40,859 nt of DNA from Prevotella sp. (lineage in GTDB: Bacteria; Bacteroidota; Bacteroidia; Bacteroidales; Bacteroidaceae): positions 1-40,859 of the forward strand of contig JAGCXX010000083.1 in NCBI GenBank assembly GCA_017961115.1, written 5' to 3'. Below the pieces are notes generated by a model. That model saw nothing but the letters and a program-made list of their open reading frames with translations. It searched no databases and was not told where the DNA came from. This document shows positions 8,287 to 14,576 of the stretch, one piece after another. The position numbers and the translations under genes are program-made. The stretch's first letter is position 1. Each line of letters begins with the position of its first letter.

Positions 8287-9804
8287 TTATTGATGCTGGT
8301 CTCTGAGAAGGTCGTTGACCGTCTTCACCGGATTGAATGTGGAGAGGGGAACCTCAACGAAAACCGTATTCCAATCACTCATGGCACCATTCCACAACCC
8401 AGGCAACTCCAGAGCCTTGAGTTCCTTCCCGTTCTTGCTCTTGCTGCTGATGAATCCCGTTGACTTGTCAACGAACTCAGGCAGGTTGAAGGGTTGTCCC
8501 TTGTAGTCCTTGACAGCGCAGACTAGGTCCACAGGATTGAAGTGGGTTCCCTCGGTAAACATCCGCTGGTATTCTGCGTTGCTCTTGTCTATCTGGCTGC
8601 TTTCAAGAATCTGCAGACTCACCGTGCCGTCTTGGTTGTAGGTCAGGAACGGTCCACCTCCTGGTTCACCAACATTCTTCACGACACCACACACGCGCAT
8701 CGGCCTGTTGAGTTTCTTGCGCAGGTAGATGACCAACTCTGCATCCTCCAGATGCTTGATGTCTTGTTTCCTGCAGCAAAGGTCACGTTGCACGAATCGT
8801 ATGATTTCCTCAAGTTGTTCGTGCCCATATTTGCCTGTGTCAAGCAAACACAGATATTCAAATGCCTTTTTCTGGAGGGTGACAAGGACACCGGCTATCA
8901 GTTGCTTGTAAGTGACGGTGTCTTCCTTCAGTCTGTCAGGCACCACATTGTCAATGTTCTTGATGAAGATTACATCGGCATCAATCTCATTGAGGTTTTC
9001 TATGAGGGCGCCATGTCCTCCGGGACGGAAGAGCAATTTGCCATCCTCCGTACGGAATGGTGTGTTGTCGGGATTGGCGGCCACGGTGTCGGTACTGGGT
9101 TTTTGCTCAGAAAATGATATGTTGTATTGAATGCCATATTTTTGGGCATACCCATCCTTCTTGGCTTTCACCTTTTCCTCAAACAATTGCATATGCTCAT
9201 GGCTGACCGTGAAATGCACGTTGGCCTCGCCATTGCTGGCGGCATAAAGCGCACCCTCCACAAGATGTTCCTCCATAGGTGTGCGTGCGCCATCCTCGTA
9301 GTTGTGGAAAAGCAGCAGTCCTTTGGGCAACTGACCGTAGTTGAGACCTGTGGCATTGAGCATATTGGCAACAACAGCCTTGTAGTTTCCTTCTTCCATG
9401 AGTTGGTCCACGCCCTTTCCTTCATTCTCACGGCACTTGTCATCGAGTGATGCAAAGAATGCGAACTGATGAATATGGTCAAAGTATGTCTTCTCGAATG
9501 CTGTCGTAGGTTTGTCATAGTCAGCTGACAAGAAAGCAAACATATCCTTGAACATACGGCTGGCGGCACCAGATGCAGGGACGAACTTCACGATTTTTTT
9601 ACCCTTTGCCTTGTATTCGTTCCATGCTGCGATATACTCGCAACGCTCATCCTCTTCCGGCGAGATAATACCGTTGCCAATGGCAGCGGCAGCCTCCAAC
9701 CTGAGGAAAGGAAATCCAGTCTCGAATTCTTTCAACTGAGCGTCGATTTGCTCAGGTGAGATGCCTTTTGATGCGATTTGTCTTAAATCTTCCTGTGATA
9801 ACAT
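8287..9804 (-). CDS. DUF4301 family protein, with UDP-sugar-pyrophosphorylase-like motifs
   Basis: The 505-residue cytoplasmic protein matches DUF4301, a family largely confined to Bacteroidota and without an assigned function as far as I know. Four segments occur in the order seen in UDP-sugar pyrophosphorylases. VPASGAASRM (76-84) sits where they have LxGGxGTRxG. VHFTVSHEHMQLFEE (about 196-210) sits where they have the MTS...T segment. LLFRPGGHGALIENL (257-271) matches PPGHG or PDGNGG. DVIFIKNIDNVVPD (277-290) matches the 'I-x-V-x-N-V-D-N' metal/uridine loop. I infer a nucleotidyltransferase fold and possibly that activity; the substrate is unknown. It has its own promoter and terminator, so it is probably monocistronic. 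Confidence 0.85.
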   Translation of the reverse strand: MLSQEDLRQIASKGISPEQIDAQLKEFETGFPFLRLEAAAAIGNGIISPEEDERCEYIAAWNEYKAKGKKIVKFVPASGAASRMFKDMFAFLSADYDKPTTAFEKTYFDHIHQFAFFASLDDKCRENEGKGVDQLMEEGNYKAVVANMLNATGLNYGQLPKGLLLFHNYEDGARTPMEEHLVEGALYAASNGEANVHFTVSHEHMQLFEEKVKAKKDGYAQKYGIQYNISFSEQKPSTDTVAANPDNTPFRTEDGKLLFRPGGHGALIENLNEIDADVIFIKNIDNVVPDRLKEDTVTYKQLIAGVLVTLQKKAFEYLCLLDTGKYGHEQLEEIIRFVQRDLCCRKQDIKHLEDAELVIYLRKKLNRPMRVCGVVKNVGEPGGGPFLTYNQDGTVSLQILESSQIDKSNAEYQRMFTEGTHFNPVDLVCAVKDYKGQPFNLPEFVDKSTGFISSKSKNGKELKALELPGLWNGAMSDWNTVFVEVPLSTFNPVKTVNDLLRDQHQ

Positions 9805-9859
9805 AATATTGATGATTTAATGTATAAAGTTGGTAGTTATGCTTTTTTGTTTGATTCTG

Positions 9860-9891
9860 CAAATATACATAATTAATTCAACTCTCACAAA
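9860..9891 (-). promoter_or_regulatory. Promoter of the DUF4301 gene
   Basis: On the - strand TTTG (9891-9888), a 20-base spacer and TATATTTG (9867-9860) match the Bacteroidota consensus. The predicted leader to the start codon at 9804 is about 50 nucleotides. Confidence 0.65.
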
Positions 9892-9992
9892 AAAATTTTC
9901 TCATGTTTTTTCAGGAAAGACAAATTCATACAGAAAAAAGGACTATTCATACAATACCGTCTGATTTCCTTATCACGAACTGCAAAAGAAGG

Positions 9993-10000
9993 TATCTTTG
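9993..10000 (+). promoter_or_regulatory. -7 box TATCTTTG for the small secreted protein
   Basis: TATCTTTG is an exact TAnnTTTG match 26 bases upstream of the start codon at 10026, giving a leader of about 22 nucleotides. No clear TTTG -33 box is seen at the normal spacing. Confidence 0.5.
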
Positions 10001-10025
10001 TATGTGCATCTATTAGTTTATCAAC

Positions 10026-10376
10026 ATGAAACAATTATTCATTTCCATGATCCTCGTACTCATGAGCATGACGGTATCAATGCCCACCAGTGCAAAAACT
10101 GGCAACGAAACAAAAAGAATCTCTACCGAGAACATCATTGTGAAACAAACCACCTGTTTCGATGACGGACGTGTGTTGACCATCTACTACGAGAAGCAAG
10201 GCAAACAATGCATGGTTTACTCACCTTGTGACGTGAACACATACACCAAGGATGATGTCTCAAAGATTAAATCCACCAATCTCGAGATTGTAGACAAAGC
10301 CGAGGGAAAACTCTACAGGAAGGCGACAATGGGTGAAATCATGCGTGTGCTCAAACAATTATCCGACCAGTTGTAA
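10026..10376 (+). CDS. Small secreted protein of unknown function
   Basis: The 116-residue protein has a signal peptide (MKQLFISMILVLMSMTVSMPTSA, likely cleavage before KTGN). The mature domain of about 93 residues begins with basic and polar sequence. It has two cysteines 19 residues apart (QTTCFDDG and YSPCDVN) that could form one disulfide in the periplasm. It ends in an amphipathic helix (MGEIMRVLKQLSDQL). I do not recognise the family. It has its own -7 box upstream and a hairpin after it, so it is probably transcribed alone. A LytTR regulator gene follows in the same direction, which may mean nothing. Confidence 0.75.
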   Translation: MKQLFISMILVLMSMTVSMPTSAKTGNETKRISTENIIVKQTTCFDDGRVLTIYYEKQGKQCMVYSPCDVNTYTKDDVSKIKSTNLEIVDKAEGKLYRKATMGEIMRVLKQLSDQL

Positions 10377-10406
10377 GCATGATTGTCACCGCACTTGAAA
10401 TCATTC

Positions 10407-10438
10407 TGCTGTGTGCCACCATCGCGGTGGTCACAGCA
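10407..10438 (+). terminator. Stem-loop downstream of the small secreted protein gene
   Basis: TGCTGTG + CCACC (10407-10413, 10416-10420) pair with GGTGG + CACAGCA (10426-10430, 10432-10438), with a small internal bulge and a 5-base loop. The stem is strong but no T-tract follows, so it may work as an mRNA 3' end or a pause rather than a classic intrinsic terminator. A 26-codon open frame (10379-10459) overlaps it. Confidence 0.5.
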
Positions 10439-10482
10439 GATTCACATCGCAAAGAATAGTGAACAAAATAATATGTTTAGAG

Positions 10483-10552
10483 CTTTCCATCCACAATAAA
10501 AAACTATGGATGACGTTATTATAATATAACGTAAAATCCATTTTATGGAAAG
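10483..10552 (+). promoter_or_regulatory. Structured leader that can sequester the LytTR start codon
   Basis: CTTTCCAT (10483-10490) is the exact complement of ATGGAAAG (10545-10552), which contains the start codon. TCCAT (10537-10541) can also pair with ATGGA at the start codon. ATGGATG (10506-10512) can compete for either. Between them lies the palindrome ACGTTAT-N6-ATAACGT (10513-10532), a candidate operator or central hairpin. The segments suggest alternative structures or a protein-binding site controlling this regulator. Confidence 0.45.
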
Positions 10553-10973
10553 ATTTGCACTCGTATTCTCAAGATACCTACTTCGCATTGCTGTGGATGA
10601 GATTGTATATGTGAAAGCCGATGCCAATTATAGTGACCTTGTTCTTATCAATGGAGTAAAATACAAGATACCATCTCAATTAACGTATTTTGAGATTAAT
10701 CTCCGGACGATGAAACACGCCCACTGGTTTATCCGTGTAGGCAGAAGCCTTATTGTCAATTACCAACATATACAAATCATCAATCTCAACAACAGGACTA
10801 TCACTTTTGGTGGCAAACATCTCGTCAACAAACCGCGAACAACAAATCCACATGCCTTGCTGCAAGAAAATGGGATAATTGATGGCGACCTCTACACTGT
10901 GACTGCCTCATTTGAAGCTTTAAGCTTATTGAAAGAAAGAGTGGAATCAATATTAGAAACAGAAAGAACATGA
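10545..10973 (+). CDS. LytTR-type DNA-binding protein without a receiver domain
   Basis: The 142-residue protein is essentially one LytTR domain (about residues 5-105) plus a short helical tail. Typical features are RIAVDEIVYVKADANYSDLVL, IPSQLTYFEINLR and the hallmark FIRVGRSLIVNYQHIQII, with NNRTITFGGK. LytTR domains bind DNA through a beta-fold. In two-component systems they follow a phospho-acceptor domain, which is absent here. The last bases overlap the next start codon (ATGA), so it is translationally coupled to a membrane-anchored protein. This arrangement recalls LytTR regulators controlled by a membrane partner. Its leader contains pairings that include the start codon. Confidence 0.88.
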   Translation: MERFALVFSRYLLRIAVDEIVYVKADANYSDLVLINGVKYKIPSQLTYFEINLRTMKHAHWFIRVGRSLIVNYQHIQIINLNNRTITFGGKHLVNKPRTTNPHALLQENGIIDGDLYTVTASFEALSLLKERVESILETERT

Positions 10974-11899
10974 GCGAAATCATCATAGATATTGGTCAAG
11001 ATTCTGAAGAGCCAAAATTCATCATTGAACATGATGACGAGGAACAGCCATCTCCCAAAAAACGAAATAAATGGTTGAGGAGACTGTTGAAAGCCGCTGC
11101 AGCCATTGCATTGATGGCTATGGTTTTGGTTGCCTATGAATTATGGAACTATTACTACAATATTGGAATTCCTGTGTCCACTTCACCAAGTGAGAACATC
11201 GAAAAACTGAAGTCACCCATTGACAAGGAAACCGCTGAAGTGAAATATGTCACAGACAGCATTTTTGGTGTTGAATTTGATCTATATGCCATTTTCGGAC
11301 TTCGTGCCAACATTGAGTTTCAGGAACCCGACACAGCAGACGCCTCTGTCTTTCTCTATTGTCGTTCTGCCGACCATAAGGAAGACGGCAGCTATTTGGG
11401 CACACTTGTCGCTGAGGGAAAGGAAATAGAAAAGAAGAAAAATGCCTTCCGTTTGGGTTATATGGCCATGGCCGACAACCATATGGTCATAGGCGTGTCA
11501 CGCTTCGAGAAAGTAAAAAACTATGTGAAGGAGAAGGGTGGTTCTTTCTTCCGCCAGTTTGTCCTCGTCAGCGATGGTGTCATCCCAAACAACTTTCATC
11601 TTCATGGAAAGGTTGAGCGAAAAGCCATTGGCATCAAGCACAACACAGACAAAAATGGCAACAAGAAAGAAAGGATGTATTTTATCTCTACTCGCAACAA
11701 GGAAACACTATGGGACTTTGCCGATGCACTGCGCGAATATGGCTTTACTGATGTCATCTACATCACCGGAGGAACTGATTATTGCTATTATCGCACCGCC
11801 AACGGAAAACGTCATGATATAGGCGACATCAATGATTATCCCCATAAGAAATGGGAAGGCATCATACCATGGTTGGTCTTCCGAAAAATTGAACAGTAA
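10970..11899 (+). CDS. Membrane-anchored protein resembling phosphodiester glycosidases, partner of the LytTR regulator
   Basis: The 309-residue protein has an acidic N-terminus and a KKRNKWLRR basic stretch, then one membrane segment (about 39-58), leaving about 245 residues outside the membrane. The C-terminal half reads RQFVLVSDGVIP, RKAIGI, KERMYFISTRNKETLWDFADALREYGFTDVIYITGGTDYCYYR. The order (R-x-A-x-G, then a beta-strand, then helix ADALREYG, then a glycine turn) resembles the NAGPA/DUF2233 phosphodiester glycosidase domain. There the last motif is usually 'NLDGGGS'; here it is YITGGTD, so activity is doubtful. Overlap with the LytTR gene by 4 bases suggests it is a sensor or anti-activator. 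No family was recognised with certainty. Confidence 0.6.
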   Translation: MSEIIIDIGQDSEEPKFIIEHDDEEQPSPKKRNKWLRRLLKAAAAIALMAMVLVAYELWNYYYNIGIPVSTSPSENIEKLKSPIDKETAEVKYVTDSIFGVEFDLYAIFGLRANIEFQEPDTADASVFLYCRSADHKEDGSYLGTLVAEGKEIEKKKNAFRLGYMAMADNHMVIGVSRFEKVKNYVKEKGGSFFRQFVLVSDGVIPNNFHLHGKVERKAIGIKHNTDKNGNKKERMYFISTRNKETLWDFADALREYGFTDVIYITGGTDYCYYRTANGKRHDIGDINDYPHKKWEGIIPWLVFRKIEQ

Positions 11900-11919
11900 A
11901 AACTTTATCATCAATAATT

Positions 11920-12420
11920 ATGAATACAAATCCAAGACTTTACACACTGAACTTCAACGAGGCAAAGACCTATTTGTGGGCTGGGGCATTTGTGCTCTGC
12001 AACCTGGTGCTGCCTCAAGTTTTTCATCTTATTCCACAGGGCGGCATCATCTTCGCCCCACTGTCACTGGTCATACTAGCCGGAGCCTACAAATTGGGAT
12101 GGAGAGTTGGACTGATCGCAGCCGTAGCATCTCCCCTTGTCAACCATTACCTGACCGGACTTCCGGCATGGGGCGTGCTGCAGGTGATGACACTGAAACT
12201 GGTGATTCTTGCATTGGCTGCCGGACTCACTGCCCAGTATTTTAAAAAGGTGACCTTGCCGTTGATTATCGGTGTCGTACTCGCAGCAGAAATCTTGGGT
12301 GGTCTGGGTGAACTGGCCCTGACGGGAGGCATCACTGCCACCCTGCAAGACTTCACTGTCGGTTATCCCGGACTGCTTCTTCAGATTATCGGCACCTACA
12401 TCGTCTGCAAATACATCTAA
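11920..12420 (+). CDS. ECF transporter S component-like membrane protein
   Basis: The 166-residue protein is almost wholly hydrophobic with five to six membrane segments. It has small-residue-rich helices such as WAGAFVLCNLVLPQVFHLIP, IIFAPLSLVILAGAYKLGWRVGLIAAVASPLVNHYL and LKLVILALAAGLTAQYF. Size and pattern fit the substrate-binding S components of energy-coupling-factor vitamin transporters. The A, A' and T components are not in the window, so it would depend on a shared module elsewhere. It is 20 bases after the LytTR/membrane-protein pair and 51 bases before an AmrS-like radical SAM gene, so a link to a cofactor is possible. The substrate is unknown. Confidence 0.6.
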   Translation: MNTNPRLYTLNFNEAKTYLWAGAFVLCNLVLPQVFHLIPQGGIIFAPLSLVILAGAYKLGWRVGLIAAVASPLVNHYLTGLPAWGVLQVMTLKLVILALAAGLTAQYFKKVTLPLIIGVVLAAEILGGLGELALTGGITATLQDFTVGYPGLLLQIIGTYIVCKYI

Positions 12421-12428
12421 TATTTCGT

Positions 12429-12445
12429 CCATTTTGAGAAAATGG
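12429..12445 (+). promoter_or_regulatory. Short perfect hairpin between the S component and AmrS genes
   Basis: CCATTTT (12429-12435) and AAAATGG (12439-12445) are exact complements with a 3-base loop. There is no T-tract after it. It may moderate read-through from the S component gene into the radical SAM gene or be incidental. Confidence 0.3.
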
Positions 12446-12471
12446 CTCACCAAGGGCAATAGTTATTCCTG

Positions 12472-13344
12472 ATGGCAGCACGAGAATGTGACTATTATCA
12501 GCGACATGATGACGGCAAAGTGGAATGTCTTCTTTGTCCGCATCATTGTCTGATAGCCAGTGGGATGTCTGGCAGATGCCGCAGTCGCCGCAACATTGAT
12601 GGCACTTTGGTCAGCGAGGTGTATGGGCATCCGTGTGCGTTGGCTATCGACCCCGTGGAGAAAAAGCCATTATATCATTTTCATCCTGGCACAAAATGTC
12701 TTTCTATAGCGTGCACGGGATGCAATTTCAGATGTCTCAACTGCCAGAACCATGACATTTCTCAGGCTGCTCCCGATGAGGTGGGATACTACAAGCTTCT
12801 TCCAGAACAAATAGTCGACCTCTGCCTTGAGAGACAATGTCCGGGTATCGCCTATACCTATACCGAACCGCTCACATACATCGAATATGTGGCAGACACG
12901 GCAAAATTGGCTCATGAGAAAGGACTTTGGAACATCCTTGTCACAGCAGGGTACGTGTGCAGTGAACCCCTCAAGGACCTCCTCCCATGGATTGACGCTG
13001 CCAACATCGATTTGAAATCCTTCAGCGATGATATTTACAAAAAAATCAGCGGCGGAAGACTGGCTACTGTGTTGGATACCATTCTTACCATGCACCAGGC
13101 GGGGGTGTGGATAGAACTGACCAATCTCATTATTCCGGGTGTAAATGACGATATGGAGATTATACGCCAAATGTGCAAATGGATGATGGACAACAACATG
13201 GAAAAAGTACCATTGCATTTCAGCCGCTTTTTCCCACATTACCGAATGACCGACATAGCCCCCACCCCACTCAGCACTTTGAGACAAGCCCGTGAAATCG
13301 CACTTGAAGAGGGCATTTGTCATGTCCATCTCGGAAATGTCTGA
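12472..13344 (+). CDS. amrS: AmmeMemoRadiSam system radical SAM enzyme
   Basis: The 290-residue cytoplasmic enzyme has two cysteine-rich parts. The N-terminal CLLCPHHCLIASGMSGRCRSRRN is typical of AmrS and PFL-activase relatives. The radical SAM cluster motif is ACTGCNFRCLNCQNHDIS (C-x3-C-x2-C, about residues 84-91), followed by YTYTEPLTYIEYV. TNLIIPGVND and the C-terminal HFSRFFPHYRMTD are also characteristic. Family members bind a [4Fe-4S] cluster and cleave S-adenosylmethionine. The usual partners (AMMECR1 and Memo-like proteins) are not beside it, though they may be elsewhere. The physiological substrate is not something I can infer here. Confidence 0.88.
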   Translation: MAARECDYYQRHDDGKVECLLCPHHCLIASGMSGRCRSRRNIDGTLVSEVYGHPCALAIDPVEKKPLYHFHPGTKCLSIACTGCNFRCLNCQNHDISQAAPDEVGYYKLLPEQIVDLCLERQCPGIAYTYTEPLTYIEYVADTAKLAHEKGLWNILVTAGYVCSEPLKDLLPWIDAANIDLKSFSDDIYKKISGGRLATVLDTILTMHQAGVWIELTNLIIPGVNDDMEIIRQMCKWMMDNNMEKVPLHFSRFFPHYRMTDIAPTPLSTLRQAREIALEEGICHVHLGNV

Positions 13345-13384
13345 ATGAAGGAAATAAACAGATTAACGAAAAACTCTCATAAAA

Positions 13385-14515
13385 ATGCGAAAAAAACTGT
13401 TTCTGTTGAGAGTGCTTTGTTGTTGTATTACAGCAGGAGCACAGGAGTTTACAGTCCCTCCAACCAACATCAACGCCAAGGGCTGGCCTCATGTATTGCC
13501 AGACAATAGCGTTGAATTCAAAATCCGTTCAAATGAAGACCTGAGCCAAATGAAAGTATCGCTCGACCAATCGTGCCGGTTTGAGAAACAAGCAGACGGA
13601 ACATGGATGGCACACACCAAACCACTGGTGCCCGGTTTTCACTATTATTGGTTCAGTTTGGGTGGAATGGATATGTCTGACCCTGCCAGCAAGAGTTATT
13701 TCGGTTGTGGCAGGATGACCAGTGCTATTGACATACCCGAGGAAGGATGCAGTTTCTACGACATCAAGGATGTTCCGCATGGCAAGGTCAGCATCGTCAC
13801 CTATTACTCAAAAGTGAGAAAGGCAAATGCCACCATGTATGTCTACACACCTGCCAGCTATACCGAAGGCAACAGACGTTATCCCGTTCTTTACCTGCAG
13901 CATGGAGGTGGGGAGGACGAATCAGGATGGACATTTCAAGGCAAGACCAACTACATCCTCGACAACCTGATAGCAGAGGGAAAGGCCAAGGAAATGATTG
14001 TCGTCATGTCAAACGGCAACATCACGGTTCCCGGAACAGGGTTCGGCTATTCCATCCAGGGTATGAAAGGTTTTGAGGAAGAACTCACAGAGGTGATTAT
14101 TCCTTTCGTCGACCATAGTTTCCGAACCATCCCCGACAAGCAGCATCGTGCGCTTACAGGTTTGTCCATGGGTGGTGGCCAGTCGTTCTTCGTTGGACTG
14201 CAACATACAGAACTCTTCAGCTATATTGGTGTGTTCAGCACAGGAGTCTTCGGTGGCATTCGTGAGACCAAGTCTTTTGACGCCGAGGCAGCCATGCCCG
14301 GCCTTATCTCACAACACGACAAGTACAACAAGGCACTGAAACTGTTCTATATCTCTGTAGGTACGGACGACCCGCGTTTGTCACCTACCCAAAGGGCCGT
14401 TTCCGACATGAGACAAGCCGGACTGGCCATCACCTTCAACTCTTTCCCTGGAGATCATGAGTGGCAGGTATGGCGAAAGTCGCTTCATGACTTTGCTCAG
14501 AAATTATTTAATTGA
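13385..14515 (+). CDS. Secreted CE1-like esterase with N-terminal E-set domain
   Basis: The 376-residue protein has a signal peptide (MRKKLFLLRVLCCCITAGA, cleavage before QEFT). An immunoglobulin-like E-set/CBM48-type domain (about 22-118) contains NSVEFKIRSNEDL and PLVPGFHYYWFSLGG. An alpha/beta-hydrolase (about 130-376) has the esterase-D layout: RRYPVLYLQHGGGEDESGW, the nucleophile elbow GLSMGG (Ser261), an acidic candidate near SVGTDDPR and the catalytic His in PGDHEW (His358). These are the hallmarks of CE1 feruloyl or acetyl-xylan esterases of Bacteroidota, which remove ester decorations from plant cell-wall xylan. The gene stands alone, convergent with the next gene, with no xylanase nearby. 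The acyl group removed is unknown. Confidence 0.88.
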   Translation: MRKKLFLLRVLCCCITAGAQEFTVPPTNINAKGWPHVLPDNSVEFKIRSNEDLSQMKVSLDQSCRFEKQADGTWMAHTKPLVPGFHYYWFSLGGMDMSDPASKSYFGCGRMTSAIDIPEEGCSFYDIKDVPHGKVSIVTYYSKVRKANATMYVYTPASYTEGNRRYPVLYLQHGGGEDESGWTFQGKTNYILDNLIAEGKAKEMIVVMSNGNITVPGTGFGYSIQGMKGFEEELTEVIIPFVDHSFRTIPDKQHRALTGLSMGGGQSFFVGLQHTELFSYIGVFSTGVFGGIRETKSFDAEAAMPGLISQHDKYNKALKLFYISVGTDDPRLSPTQRAVSDMRQAGLAITFNSFPGDHEWQVWRKSLHDFAQKLFN

Positions 14516-14576
14516 ATCGCTCGTTAAGACAACGAGAAAAATGAGGGGTGAAAGGATGGATATGGGGTGAGGGGTG

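Noticed and set aside
10379-10459. A 26-codon open frame (MIVTALEIILLCATIAVV...) after the small secreted protein gene
   Set aside because: It begins 2 bases after a stop and looks like a small membrane peptide, but it coincides with a strong hairpin that explains the sequence; no ribosome-binding site or other support.
12670-13329. A 219-residue - strand frame over amrS
   Set aside because: Opposite the radical SAM motif of AmrS and without features.
14520-14536. CTCGTT/AACGAG hairpin between the esterase and metallopeptidase genes
   Set aside because: Only 6-bp arms, with no T-tract on either strand; too weak to call as a terminator, although its position between convergent genes is suggestive.
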